In this document: piece after piece, positions 43,056 to 53,134 of the stretch | Layout of the letters: the number at the start of each line of letters is the position of its first letter | Numbering within the stretch: position 1 is the stretch's first letter | NCBI GenBank assembly: GCA_019550975.1 | Contig: SDWH01000010.1 | Span: 1-64,000 of the forward strand | Length of the DNA: 64,000 nucleotides | Source of the DNA: Bacteroidales bacterium SW299 | Lineage (GTDB): Bacteria; Bacteroidota; Bacteroidia; Bacteroidales; Bacteroidaceae | Direction: 5' to 3' | Position numbers and translations under genes: made by a program | Notes under the pieces: model-generated | Seen by the model: only the letters and a program-made list of their open reading frames with translations | The model's database searches: none | Told to the model about the DNA's origin: nothing

Positions 43056-45170
43056 TTACATCCACCCGTTATCGTTCGCCTTGTCACGTACGGTAACAAC
43101 AATGGTCTGCGAGGCTTCTCCGCTTACTTGAACAGTAATCTGCGCCATACCTGCTTTCACGCCCGTAACTGTCATTACGGTTCCGTTTACAGCAACAGCA
43201 GCCGTCGCCTCATCAGATGAAGCAGCTTCGTAAGTCAGGTTTTCACCGTTAACAAAGTAAGAAGCAAGGTCAATGGCATAAGATGCACCTGTCCCTACAT
43301 ACACATTAGGCAACTTCATCTCCGAACCTGCACCCGCAATGCTGCTCAGTAATGCCCCAGCATCAACCAGTCCGGTTCCCATCTTACCAATATAGTTTCC
43401 AAGCTCCATTCTTGTAACAGAAGCTCCCGGGTAAGTATGGCCATCGTAATACAGTTTAACAGCACCGTCCTGATATCCATTATAAAGTGACTTATCCGTC
43501 GTGTTCTTCAGCAAATCAACGAACTCTTCAGCCGTAAAGTGGCGGCGCAGCTGCTTGGCATACGACAAGCCCAGAGCAGCAACTCCCGACACGTGCGGAC
43601 AAGCCATTGAAGTACCCTCCATATAACCATAGGCCTGCTGTCCGTTTCTGATCAGTGTAGAAAGAATCGAGCCGAGCGTCTTTGTCGTCGTTCCCGTTCC
43701 TTCACCGGCCTGTGACTCATCCGATGTCCAGTACTCATCTTCCGTTTCACCCGGTGTGCCGTAATACTCAAGATCACCGCCCGGAGCGGCTATAGCCACA
43801 CCTTCACCATAGTTCGAGAAACAAGAAGGCGTATAGTCTGCTGCAACCGCAGACACGCTCACGCATCTGGAGTACGCCCCCGGAAATCCCGGAAGAGCAG
43901 CATACTCATTGCCCGAAGCAAATATGGCAATACCGCCGTCAATCACTCCGTTCGGCGAACCGGCGTTGTTGATAAAATAATCCAATGCTTCCTTCTCCAG
44001 CGGATAAAGGCTCTCCCATTCTTCTTCCGTAGACGGACCGGGTGTATAGCCCAGCACCGCGTTCGATGCGCCCGAATTATATCCCCAGCTGCACTGAAGG
44101 ATTACCGCACCGTTGTCCGCTGCATATTTGATGGCTTTAGCCTCCTGGTCCAAAGTCACACCGCTTTGTCCGGAGAAAACCTGACACGACATAATCTTCA
44201 CGCCCGTTCCGGCAGTTCCGTCGCCGCCTGCAATACCACAGACACCGATTCCGTTGTTGTTTGCAGCAGCGATTGTTCCGGCTACATGCGTACCGTGTCC
44301 TGTATCACTGGCATCCGACCAGGTAATGACACCTGAGTTCGTGACGAAATTATAGCCATACTTGTCATCCTTATAGCCGTTGCCGTCGGCATCCCTTCCG
44401 GCATATTCCTCTTCGCCTTCATTCACCCAAATATTGTCCCGCAAGTCCTCGTGCGTATTCATTACACCCTCGTCAAGCACGGCAACGATGATAGAAGGAT
44501 CTCCCTTACACAATTTCCATGCTTCATAGCAGTTCACATCGCATCCCGCAACCGCGGCAGCATTCAGTGCATTGCCCGTAAAATCATAACTGCCGGTATT
44601 ATGGAATCCCCACTGATGAGCAAGTCCCGGATCCGTAAAAGGAGCGGAATCATCTCCCGAGCGGCTCATGCTTTTACGCTGCAGTGCAGATTCACTCACA
44701 TAAGTACGTTTCGTATTGTATGCACGCTTGATGTGGCTGTTCGCCTGAATCTTCGACACCTCACCCAACTGGCGAAGACGGTTTACCGCCTCTTGCAAGT
44801 CTGTGTTCTCATCAAACTTCACACGATACCACAAATGAAGGCCCGCTTCACGTGTGCGCGCTTCATTCTTTTCGTCTACAGGAAAAATGCGCTCGAAGGA
44901 ATATGCTCCCAAAATATCAAGAACCTCGTCTGTAGACGGAATTCCCGAACGGCTCATCCCTCCGCTTCTTGAAGCGCGGCTGAACGTCTGGTCAAGAATG
45001 TCCGTCATCTCCGGAGAAAACTTGATCAGCAGTTCGCCGTCAGTTGCGTCTGCCGGAAGCTTCACTTCCGTTTCGCCCTGAGGAACGGAAGGCTGTTCTA
45101 CAATGTCTTCATCAGCACATGCCGACAAGGTCAATGCAAACAAGGCTGTATATAAATATTTTTTCTTCAT
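43056..45170 (-). CDS. S8 (subtilisin-like) serine protease, lipoprotein
   Basis: A 704-residue predicted surface lipoprotein (lipobox LSAC, Cys18, followed by ADED). Residues 40-150 look like a fervidolysin-type propeptide. The S8 domain has Asp233 (VAVLDEGV), His292 (GHGTHVAGT), the oxyanion Asn421 (FASGN) and Ser521 (EGTSMACPHVSG), so all catalytic residues are present. A C-terminal beta-domain (about 620-700) resembles a bacterial Ig-like module. It is the only hydrolase of the SusCD locus. The substrate is unknown. Gaps are 148 bases before it and 17 after it. Confidence 0.92.
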   Translation of the reverse strand: MKKKYLYTALFALTLSACADEDIVEQPSVPQGETEVKLPADATDGELLIKFSPEMTDILDQTFSRASRSGGMSRSGIPSTDEVLDILGAYSFERIFPVDEKNEARTREAGLHLWYRVKFDENTDLQEAVNRLRQLGEVSKIQANSHIKRAYNTKRTYVSESALQRKSMSRSGDDSAPFTDPGLAHQWGFHNTGSYDFTGNALNAAAVAGCDVNCYEAWKLCKGDPSIIVAVLDEGVMNTHEDLRDNIWVNEGEEEYAGRDADGNGYKDDKYGYNFVTNSGVITWSDASDTGHGTHVAGTIAAANNNGIGVCGIAGGDGTAGTGVKIMSCQVFSGQSGVTLDQEAKAIKYAADNGAVILQCSWGYNSGASNAVLGYTPGPSTEEEWESLYPLEKEALDYFINNAGSPNGVIDGGIAIFASGNEYAALPGFPGAYSRCVSVSAVAADYTPSCFSNYGEGVAIAAPGGDLEYYGTPGETEDEYWTSDESQAGEGTGTTTKTLGSILSTLIRNGQQAYGYMEGTSMACPHVSGVAALGLSYAKQLRRHFTAEEFVDLLKNTTDKSLYNGYQDGAVKLYYDGHTYPGASVTRMELGNYIGKMGTGLVDAGALLSSIAGAGSEMKLPNVYVGTGASYAIDLASYFVNGENLTYEAASSDEATAAVAVNGTVMTVTGVKAGMAQITVQVSGEASQTIVVTVRDKANDNGWM

Positions 45171-45227
45171 TTATTTATTCTGTCTGTTAATATATTAAAC
45201 TCCCAAACCTCCGACTCTCTGCCTTCA

Positions 45228-45253
45228 CAAGCCTCCCCGAAAGGGAGGTCTTG
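45228..45253. repeat. CCTCCC/GGGAGG hairpin
   Basis: CAAGCCTCCC (45228-45237) and GGGAGGTCTTG (45243-45253) form a strong stem with a small loop between the LRR gene and the protease gene. No T-run follows, so it is more likely an RNA-processing or partial attenuation site than a full terminator. Similar hairpins lie at 63212-63245 and 63286-63307. Confidence 0.5.
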
Positions 45254-45318
45254 CAAAGAGCCTATTAAATGTTCAAGCCATTGGTTCAATAAGTTCCACT
45301 CGGGAAACTTTCAAAAGG

Positions 45319-47442
45319 TTACTGATTGCCTCCCGCACCATGGTAGTCCGGATCATTTGCTCCGGCTGCATTCACGTAACGATAGTAATAAAGCGGATAA
45401 GCAACGCCAGGATCTCGGTCCGAATAACCGGGGTCTATACTTGGATCACAATCACCCGGTTTTTCCGTAGTAGCAGCCGGCTGTTTATTGCCATAATAAT
45501 AGGTATAGTCAAAATCATACGGCGACTGCCCTACTCCGTCAAAACCGACGGTCACACCATCCGAAGTCTTCCCCTTTTCCTGCTGGTTGAAAATCATCTG
45601 CCCCGGATTCCACTCTGCCAAATAAGGATGGAAAAGCAACCACTTGGGCAACGGTCCGGTCAGGAAATTCAGGTTAATGGAGAACGCACGGTTGAAAGGA
45701 AGCACGCGAGGAATCTCTGTACCTTTTGCCGTTATCTCTTCGCCGTTCAACGTAATCGAAACTTCCTTCTCGGAGAGAAGCCACTGGCAAGTATCTTTCG
45801 AAACTTTATTCCACCAGTCATCACGTGCAGGGTTTTTCCCGGCAAAGAAATCATCCGCATCGTAATACGGCTTCTGGCCAGCTGCCTGCAAAGCTGCCAC
45901 CATCTCCTCATCCGTAGGAAGCGAACCCTGCATGAAGCCGTAAGAAAGGCTCAAGTATCTCAACTTTTCCCATGTAAGAAGATCAATAAGAGCCTGCTTT
46001 TCATTAGAATCTGTCGAGATATTTGAACGCAGACCGATGGGAGTACCATTATATTCGAATCCAGAGATCGTGCTCAGATCAGACAAGGCATCCGTACGGC
46101 GGCAGCCTGACAAGTCAAGATACTCCAGTTTCGGGAAGTTCTCCTTCGTAATGATTCCTGTAAAATCCGACAAGTTTTCGAAGTTATTACTGCTCAAAGT
46201 CAGCGCCTCCAGTCCGGCATAAGAATCATCAACCTCACCGCCAAGCTTCTTAAAGTCTTCAGGCAAATCTATCAGACCGTATGAACTGATGCTCAATTCT
46301 TTCAGATGCTTCAGCTCCAGAAGCTCATCGCCAAGGTGCATTTCACGTGTCTGCCGGTTGGTATTACTTGCTATGCTCAGTGTTTCCAGGTACTTCAGAT
46401 AGCGGAGTTCGCGCGGGAAGGATTCTCCCTCCTGGATATTCGGTCCCATAAAGCTTACCGAACGTACACGGCCTACCCATTCTGAAGGCACTTGTTCGCC
46501 ATCCACCTCATCGGTGCGCTCCCACAAGGTCACTCCGTCCCAGTTGCGCATATTCTCAGCCGAACTGTATGACACCATTGTCTGAGCCTTCTCGCAAATC
46601 ATGATGATTGCCAGCGAATCGCCCGCACGGTTATCTTCAATCTTCGGAGCAGCTGTCTGAGTCACGGTCAGCGTCACCTTATCAATCGGATTGCCGTCAG
46701 CATCCACCAGCGTTTCATCACCATCCAGACCCAACGGAAGCAGATCAATCTTGGCCACACGTGTATAAGGAACCGTATTCATCTCCCAACGGAAACGCAC
46801 TTTCACTGTGCGGGGCCGTGCTCCACGATCCAGCAAGTCATCACCCACCGGCGTTTCGCTTTGGTTTCTTTCCAAATCAATCCACCCGGTACGCTGAGTT
46901 TCAGCTTCGGCAGCGTCATCCCCTGTCGGATCTCCTTCCCCAAATGAATAGCCAATGTTGTCCATATCAATACGGAACTGCACATTCGTCTGGATGGTCA
47001 CGTCAACCACGCGCTCGTCATAATTTGCAGAACTCTCAAGTTCCACTTCAGCCTCCTTAATCAGGATCTGCTTGCCGAAACCAAACTGGGTAACAGTCAG
47101 CGTTTGAGGCTGTTGCCCCTGAGGAGTATAGCGCACTTCCAGCGTACGTGCCGTGTTTTCAAGCGTAGAATCCACAGTCAGCACACTTGCCACAGAACCG
47201 AATCCATTGGCAGGAGAAACGCTTACCCATGGAGCGGAAACGCTGGACACCCAGTTTGTAGAAGAAGTGACTTGCACACGCTCTGTTCCTCCTTCAGGGC
47301 CTATCGCTATTTCAGTCTTGTCAAGCGCAAGACCTCCCGGTATCCCCGGTTCGTCATCGTCCTTGCACGAAACCACAAGTCCCGCGCAAAGAATCAATGA
47401 CCATATCATACTGTTGTTCAAAAACTTCATAACTGTCTGCAT
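45319..47442 (-). CDS. BACON and leucine-rich-repeat lipoprotein
   Basis: A roughly 707-residue predicted surface lipoprotein (lipobox LVVSC, then KDDDE). Residues 35-120 form a BACON domain (IAIGPEGGTERVQVTSSTNWVSS, closing TLTVTQFGFG). A second beta-region follows to about 265. Residues about 330-500 carry leucine-rich repeats (LRYLKYLETLSIASN, LKHLKELSIS, LEALTLSSNNFENL, LEYLDLSGC). The C-terminal part is Tyr-rich. LRR surfaces bind proteins. ATG 47430 is an alternative start with a better signal peptide. It follows the other LRR gene closely. Confidence 0.82.
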   Translation of the reverse strand: MQTVMKFLNNSMIWSLILCAGLVVSCKDDDEPGIPGGLALDKTEIAIGPEGGTERVQVTSSTNWVSSVSAPWVSVSPANGFGSVASVLTVDSTLENTARTLEVRYTPQGQQPQTLTVTQFGFGKQILIKEAEVELESSANYDERVVDVTIQTNVQFRIDMDNIGYSFGEGDPTGDDAAEAETQRTGWIDLERNQSETPVGDDLLDRGARPRTVKVRFRWEMNTVPYTRVAKIDLLPLGLDGDETLVDADGNPIDKVTLTVTQTAAPKIEDNRAGDSLAIIMICEKAQTMVSYSSAENMRNWDGVTLWERTDEVDGEQVPSEWVGRVRSVSFMGPNIQEGESFPRELRYLKYLETLSIASNTNRQTREMHLGDELLELKHLKELSISSYGLIDLPEDFKKLGGEVDDSYAGLEALTLSSNNFENLSDFTGIITKENFPKLEYLDLSGCRRTDALSDLSTISGFEYNGTPIGLRSNISTDSNEKQALIDLLTWEKLRYLSLSYGFMQGSLPTDEEMVAALQAAGQKPYYDADDFFAGKNPARDDWWNKVSKDTCQWLLSEKEVSITLNGEEITAKGTEIPRVLPFNRAFSINLNFLTGPLPKWLLFHPYLAEWNPGQMIFNQQEKGKTSDGVTVGFDGVGQSPYDFDYTYYYGNKQPAATTEKPGDCDPSIDPGYSDRDPGVAYPLYYYRYVNAAGANDPDYHGAGGNQ

Positions 47443-47444
47443 TT

Positions 47445-50237
47445 TTATTCTAATAAAATGTCACATCCGCGGATGTCCTGCGTCTTGTCATAATAAAGCA
47501 AATATGCGCCCGCACTGATAGCCGAACATACATTGGTCAAGTCAATCGTAATATTCGGATTGTCAGCGATGTCCAGCATGTAAATCTTTGTGGTAGGTGC
47601 TTCCTCCACCAGGCGAATGTCATTCGAACCAATCTGAAACCAATAAAGGTTCGGACACGAACCGGCTGCATTGATACCTTCCGGCCATTCTTTCAAGCAC
47701 CGCTCTCCCTGTGCATCACGCTGGTGACGGATTGCAAACGCCATCAGGCGGTCGATGTTCAGCGGATTGGTGGGGAACTTCGAGAAGCAGTTATAGCTCA
47801 AGTCAATTCCCTGAAGATAAGGAATCAGAGGATTAAAGTTCTCTCCCGAGATTTCAGTCAGTTTATTGAAACGCAGGTCGAATGTTTCAAGCGGGCACCA
47901 TTCCTTGCCAGCCTCACTTCTGCGGAGATCGTCACCGTCAATCTTGGTGAGCAGGTTTCCGCTCATGTTCAGCACGGTTATCGGAGAATTTGACTTGAAA
48001 AGTTCTTTCGGGAAATTCGCAATCCGGTTGTTGGCCAACGAAAGTTCATTGGCATTGATTCCCTTGAAATCCGCTTCATCCACATCTCTGATACCATCCT
48101 TGTCAGAATCATTTGCATTCTCTCCGATCCGGTTGTTCGAGAAGTCGATCGACCCCATGATGTAAAGCGAGAACGCATCAAAGATATTCGGAATATACGT
48201 AATCTTATTGTTCGAGAAGTTGAACGTTTCCACATCGTTGGTGAAACCGCAGAACTCTGCCGGCACTTCTTCTATCTGGTTGTTCTGCAGATAAAGCGTA
48301 GCCAGCTTGATGTCCGTACCAAACGGCATTAAATGTTTCACTTTATTGTCAGTCAAATCCAACAGACCCAACTTCTTCATATTCTTCAATACATTCTCAT
48401 TGCTTGGATCATTGTAGCCGGGGAATTCCTCCAGATTATTATAGCCCATATAGAGAATCTGGATCTTCGGGCCGGTCACGGTGGACTTGGCCAGTGCTGT
48501 CCAATCCTCTTTCAACTGATCCCCCTTGATACCTGTATTACAAGCAATGTTAAGCAACTGTATTTCGGGAAGTTCATAAAGGAACTTGGGCAGTGTTTCG
48601 ATATTCTTGCAATTATACACCTCAATGTCTGTCAGGTCCTTCATATTCGCCCACGAAAGAAGTTCGTCATTGTATTCCTGCGCATACGACGAGTTGGGGT
48701 CTTCCCAATCTGCACAGAAATAATCAACATCTTCTCCTCCTGGCACACCCTTGTCACACTTTATCGGAGCATTTGCTATATAAAGCTGCTGAAGTTTGGT
48801 AAGGCGCATCACGGCTTTCGAGATGAATTCCAACCCGTTCGTCAAGACACCAATCTGCGTATCTTTCAATGTAGGACGCTCCTTCTTCTCAATGCGCTTC
48901 TTGGACGGGTCGTTGTTGATGACCTCCTGAAGCATTTCGGAAAGGCCGGAACGGATATCGGTCTTAAGGTAAAGTTCCTCGTAGTTGCGGCGCATCTTCT
49001 GCTTGCGGTCCTCGCTCATGTCGGGAGTGATGCCCTGCTTGCCGAAGAGTCCTCCGCCGACCTTCTCGTCATGCGAGCCCAAGGTCAGAATCTGAAGTTC
49101 CGTCAGCTGGCCGATGGCATCGGGCACACGCCCACTTATGCCGAAGTTGGACAATGCCAGACTTACGACACGGCCTTCGGAGTTCAGCGTCACCCCAGGC
49201 TGGTCGCCCCACATATCCAGTTCCTTGTTGAAGTTCCAGTTGGTGCCTTCGGGGTATTCCTGTCCGAAGTAGCTCCACTTCGGTCCGTTAAGGCTCTCCC
49301 AGATTTCTCTCAGAGCCTTATAGTCTTTGATATACTCTGCGGTTTCAGAAAGCTTAATCGGTATGATCGCATTTTCCGTCAGCACATTATCAGTTACAGT
49401 GAATACTTCTCCATCCACCGTCTGGGTTTCAAGTTCCGATTCCCGAACACCGCTCTTTGAATAAGTCGTATAAGCAGTAACCCGATACGTACCTGCTTCC
49501 AGCCAAACTGCAGAATCACACTTAGCCGTAGCAATGTTCTTGTACTTGTCATTCGGGTCATCCTCGCTTACGGACTCTTCATAGTCCTCTTCGTATGTCA
49601 CTTTCAGCTTATTGAAAGTTGTGGACATTTGGGTAAAGGTATTCGTAACCGTAACGTCTACCAACGCTATACTGCTGAACAGATACTCTCCGGCAGCACG
49701 CGAAAGTCCGTCCTTGACAAGCTTGAATGTTACAGTACCTCTTGCCTGAGCATCTACAGTGAGATCCTTCACGGTCAGCCCTCCGGAAGTCACCGTAAAG
49801 GTTTCGTCCGCTCCGGCCGAAATACCGGTCATCACCTCGTCAAGCCCATCAAGCAAGCGGTAACCAACAATTCGGTATTCGCCTACTACAAGTTGCAGCT
49901 TATCACTGCGCAAGCCATATTCCGCATTGGCTTCATTATACGAGTTAAGCACCAACGTCTGGGTGATACTCGTACCTTCAAACTGCATCTCTATCTCTAT
50001 CTTCTTCGCATCTCCCAGCTTGTCTACGTCTGCACGCGAAAGCTGTGCGCTTGTTTCTCCTCCGGTTTCGGGCTCTACGTACGATGCCGACTTGTAAAGC
50101 TTGAACTGCACATACCCATACTGGCTCTGCTGGAGTTCGTCATCATCGTCAGAGCATCCGCTCATAACCGTACTGAAAAGTACGGCCATGAGTGGAAGAA
50201 AAAACAGTTTCCAAAATGTTCTTTTGCTTCGAATCAT
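47445..50237 (-). CDS. leucine-rich-repeat lipoprotein, DUF4458-like N terminus
   Basis: A 930-residue predicted surface lipoprotein (lipobox VMSGC, then SDDDDE). The N-terminal 300 residues are beta-rich domains; the start YGYVQFKLYKSASYVE is like DUF4458 proteins, a call I hold at moderate confidence. An LRR cap begins near 325 (LREIWESLNGPKWS), then repeats such as VVSLALSNFGISGRVP, LTELQILTLG, LKNMKKLGLLDLTDNKV, LATLYLQNNQIEEVP and VETFNFSNNKITYIP extend almost to the C terminus. The start 50237 follows from the signal peptide; the longer frame lacks one. The binding partner is unknown. Confidence 0.82.
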   Translation of the reverse strand: MIRSKRTFWKLFFLPLMAVLFSTVMSGCSDDDDELQQSQYGYVQFKLYKSASYVEPETGGETSAQLSRADVDKLGDAKKIEIEMQFEGTSITQTLVLNSYNEANAEYGLRSDKLQLVVGEYRIVGYRLLDGLDEVMTGISAGADETFTVTSGGLTVKDLTVDAQARGTVTFKLVKDGLSRAAGEYLFSSIALVDVTVTNTFTQMSTTFNKLKVTYEEDYEESVSEDDPNDKYKNIATAKCDSAVWLEAGTYRVTAYTTYSKSGVRESELETQTVDGEVFTVTDNVLTENAIIPIKLSETAEYIKDYKALREIWESLNGPKWSYFGQEYPEGTNWNFNKELDMWGDQPGVTLNSEGRVVSLALSNFGISGRVPDAIGQLTELQILTLGSHDEKVGGGLFGKQGITPDMSEDRKQKMRRNYEELYLKTDIRSGLSEMLQEVINNDPSKKRIEKKERPTLKDTQIGVLTNGLEFISKAVMRLTKLQQLYIANAPIKCDKGVPGGEDVDYFCADWEDPNSSYAQEYNDELLSWANMKDLTDIEVYNCKNIETLPKFLYELPEIQLLNIACNTGIKGDQLKEDWTALAKSTVTGPKIQILYMGYNNLEEFPGYNDPSNENVLKNMKKLGLLDLTDNKVKHLMPFGTDIKLATLYLQNNQIEEVPAEFCGFTNDVETFNFSNNKITYIPNIFDAFSLYIMGSIDFSNNRIGENANDSDKDGIRDVDEADFKGINANELSLANNRIANFPKELFKSNSPITVLNMSGNLLTKIDGDDLRRSEAGKEWCPLETFDLRFNKLTEISGENFNPLIPYLQGIDLSYNCFSKFPTNPLNIDRLMAFAIRHQRDAQGERCLKEWPEGINAAGSCPNLYWFQIGSNDIRLVEEAPTTKIYMLDIADNPNITIDLTNVCSAISAGAYLLYYDKTQDIRGCDILLE

Positions 50238-50288
50238 TGAATATTCAATTATTATAAAAATGGTATCAAATCCATCATAAAAATTTAA

Positions 50289-50376
50289 CCCGTTAAGTCC
50301 GATGGTTTTACCCAACAAGTCAATCAATTTAAGCTGACAAGCCTTCGGACTTAAGCTGACAAGTTTTACTTATAGA
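50289..50376. repeat. 22-bp tandem repeat inside the SusCD locus
   Basis: Four 22-base units start at 50289, 50311, 50333 and 50355. The first two open with CCC; the second begins CCCAACAAGTCAATCAA, matching the 5369 unit of the array beside panB. The last two open with GCTGACAAG. The array fills most of the 128-base gap after the DUF5003-like gene and overlaps the last few codons of that gene. Confidence 0.75.
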
Positions 50377-52117
50377 ACTCAACGATAATATATGCCTTGA
50401 ACTGCATCATCTCAAAGTTGCCTACTGCCAAGTGGCAAGCTGTAGCTGCAGAGGCATTGGTTCCATAAATCTTCACGCAAGGCTTTCCTTCGTGTGTCAA
50501 CGTTTCTGCAGTCACTCCATCAACCCATGCCGATCCAATATTATCAGTTGCTTCCATTCCGCTCTGCACTTCCACTACCAAGGCATTGTTTGCTGTAGTG
50601 GCATAACTCTCCGGATAAGAAACTTTATAAACCGGAATACCGCTTATTCCCATATCGTTCAAAGCAGCATCAGCTTCAGCAGTTCCTGTAATATCCGTTA
50701 TTGAAACATTTACTCCTTCCATGCCCATTCCATTAACATCGGCAAAAGTCATCCACATTTCATTCTCTGGATTAAACTCTCCGCCGTCATCAAAATACGA
50801 ATAATAATATCCGCCCAGAATCAGCTGATCTTCTGAAGCCTCCCCTTCTTTAGCCTGGTCAAACGAAGTCCATACATTGTCAGAATATTCAAACTTCACG
50901 ATGTCACCCATAATCTGCTCTCCATTATCAAGAGAAGCTACAACCTCCTGGCCGAACAGTGCCGTCTTCAAATCACCATACTTGGCAACACTGTCGGTTT
51001 CGATAGACGTCCAGAAATCTTCGGAAAATACCATTACCAACGCACCGCGGGCAGCTTCTTCTCCCAGCGGATCAACAGTCAGGCTGATTTCATCTCCGCT
51101 TTCCGAAAGATGCACCCAGTCCATATTCTGTTCCACGTCATATGTATAATACTCAGCCATATTGGGAGCTGTAGCCTTAGTCTGTCCTACCACAAGTACA
51201 TGATAGTCGGTATTGCGCACGCTTACAGCCGTTTTCAGTTCGCTTCCGTATTCCTCACGGCTTGTTTCGCCGCTCAGTCCGTCACTTGTTTCAAGGAAAA
51301 ATTCAGTGCCGTCAGCATTGACAGACAATCCCACTCCAGTTCCGGAATTGCCGACCGGAGTAAGCGATATTGATTCCATTTTCAAGCCCTCGTATGCCAA
51401 AGGAATCTCCACCCGACTTTTTTTGTCTTCCGTAGCAAAAACAATCTTATGCCCTGCCTCAGTTCCGAACGAATTGAGGTTAGACACACCCTTCGTCTTG
51501 TCAAATATCAGACGGAAGCGTCCGTTGCCGTCGTTGAACACTTTCAGCCATTCGGGTACACTTTCGATTCCGACTGTCATGTCAGCATTCGCATAAACTA
51601 CCGTAAAGATACTGTCTGACGGAATGTCACGCAAGCCACTTCCCTTGATAGTAAGAGGCTGACTTTCACCATACGTTATCGTTCCATCCTCATTAGTTAC
51701 GGTCAGGTCCACATATTCTTTTTTAGCACGTGTAATCTTGAAGACCACCTGCGACTTTTCTCCCATCGTCATGGTAATTTCAGCCACAGCATCCTCATCA
51801 TAGTTTTGTCCGTCAGCCGAAACAGCTACCTGTACTTTCTGACCGTCCCCAGCCTTTCCGGATGTCAAAGTTTCTGTAAACTCCCCGTTAACAAACTTAC
51901 ACCATGCAGCATTGCTGGACAACTGCCAATCCATGTTTGCATCAAAAGAAAGCTCAATGCTCTCTCCTGCCGCGCAATTCATTTCCTGCAATGCCGGAAA
52001 TACCGGAGTATCAACACCGCCATTATCGTTATCGTCCGAGCAACTTACAAACATTACTCCTAACATCATAGCCAATGCCATGATCCAGTTCATTCTTTTT
52101 AAATTCAGTGTTTTCAT
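50366..52117 (-). CDS. DUF5003-like lipoprotein
   Basis: A 583-residue predicted surface lipoprotein (lipobox VMFVSC, then SDDNDN). The first module (about 40-135) is BACON-like: AAGESIELSFDANMDWQLSSNAAWCKFV and a closing VVFKITRAKKEYV strand. Several other beta-sandwich modules follow, with no catalytic motif. The architecture fits DUF5003 proteins found beside SusC/SusD genes; the exact family name is my best match, not certain. The C terminus (MMQFKAYIIVEFYK) overlaps the start of the 22-bp repeat array at DNA level. Confidence 0.7.
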   Translation of the reverse strand: MKTLNLKRMNWIMALAMMLGVMFVSCSDDNDNGGVDTPVFPALQEMNCAAGESIELSFDANMDWQLSSNAAWCKFVNGEFTETLTSGKAGDGQKVQVAVSADGQNYDEDAVAEITMTMGEKSQVVFKITRAKKEYVDLTVTNEDGTITYGESQPLTIKGSGLRDIPSDSIFTVVYANADMTVGIESVPEWLKVFNDGNGRFRLIFDKTKGVSNLNSFGTEAGHKIVFATEDKKSRVEIPLAYEGLKMESISLTPVGNSGTGVGLSVNADGTEFFLETSDGLSGETSREEYGSELKTAVSVRNTDYHVLVVGQTKATAPNMAEYYTYDVEQNMDWVHLSESGDEISLTVDPLGEEAARGALVMVFSEDFWTSIETDSVAKYGDLKTALFGQEVVASLDNGEQIMGDIVKFEYSDNVWTSFDQAKEGEASEDQLILGGYYYSYFDDGGEFNPENEMWMTFADVNGMGMEGVNVSITDITGTAEADAALNDMGISGIPVYKVSYPESYATTANNALVVEVQSGMEATDNIGSAWVDGVTAETLTHEGKPCVKIYGTNASAATACHLAVGNFEMMQFKAYIIVEFYK

Positions 52118-52211
52118 AATTGCATATTTTTATTTGTTTTTCTTGTCATTTATCTGCCATATTTGAAAGGCAGATTTTGCGCAGATTACAATCCGGATAT
52201 AATATTCCGTA

Positions 52212-53123
52212 TCAATATCCGTCCTGCCTCAAATCCTCTGCTTCCCCTTCGCTTATCCATTCCAGAATATTCACATAAGTGCCGACGCTTCCGTAAAGCG
52301 ATCCGTCGTCGTTATACACGTTAAGCGTGACATACTGGAGAACAAAATCCTCACATGTGCTGAAGTACGATGTATAGGCAGTGGGCTGGCTTATCATCAG
52401 ATCCCCGTTGCCGTGGATGTTGCCGATAAAGGCATCGGCCGTACTCGCCAGCTTCTGCTCTTCCATCTCTACCAGCGGCTCCATATCATCTTCCGTATTG
52501 AACTTCAGCTTCACATCATATCCGTCATAATAGAGATCATGAAGAATGATGGTGTTTTCTTCTTCCGGATCCACCTCCGTCTTGATAAGACGCATAGCGG
52601 CTACACCCGTCCAGTTGTCGCTGGAGAAGAAAGTGGAAGTCACCACGCAATCGCCCGTGAAATTGTTGATGTCAAAGGGACATACCTTCTGAAGCACCAC
52701 CTTGGCCTCCGTACCGTACAAGTCCCACTTGTCTTCATCCGGAATCACAAGACGCAGGGCGAATCCCAGCGAGTCGGAAACTCCGATATTGTCATAGAAA
52801 CTCTTCACCTGCACACTGGAAGCAAGTTCGCCGGCCTTTATAGTCACCGTATTCGACAACAGCTCATAATGCTTGCCTTCCACCGCATTGCTCTCCTTGT
52901 CAATAATCTCAACAGCAAGCGTACGGTCGTAGTCAACAGCCCGGGTAGCCGATACAGGGACATCGAACACATCATCGTCCGCTTCCCTCACCGGACACTG
53001 GTACAGCGTGTCGGAAAACATCAGGTAATCGGGTCCGCTATAAATAACCCTCTTCTCCTCACATCCCGACAAGACCGTCATTGCGGCAAGAGCCGCCATA
53101 AATCCTGTAAGTATCTTTTTCAT
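52212..53123 (-). CDS. DUF4843/DUF4984-like lipoprotein
   Basis: A 303-residue predicted lipoprotein (lipobox VLSGC, then EEKR). The first module (about 30-145) has the Calx-beta-like layout of DUF4843 (VDYDRTLAVEIIDKESNAVEGKHYELLSN...KAGELASSVQV) that often accompanies SusD genes; a second part begins PFDINNFTGDCVVTS, like DUF4984. These proteins are thought to help the SusCD complex bind its ligand. It lies 11 bases after susD. Confidence 0.78.
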   Translation of the reverse strand: MKKILTGFMAALAAMTVLSGCEEKRVIYSGPDYLMFSDTLYQCPVREADDDVFDVPVSATRAVDYDRTLAVEIIDKESNAVEGKHYELLSNTVTIKAGELASSVQVKSFYDNIGVSDSLGFALRLVIPDEDKWDLYGTEAKVVLQKVCPFDINNFTGDCVVTSTFFSSDNWTGVAAMRLIKTEVDPEEENTIILHDLYYDGYDVKLKFNTEDDMEPLVEMEEQKLASTADAFIGNIHGNGDLMISQPTAYTSYFSTCEDFVLQYVTLNVYNDDGSLYGSVGTYVNILEWISEGEAEDLRQDGY

Positions 53124-53134
53124 AATTCACCTCC

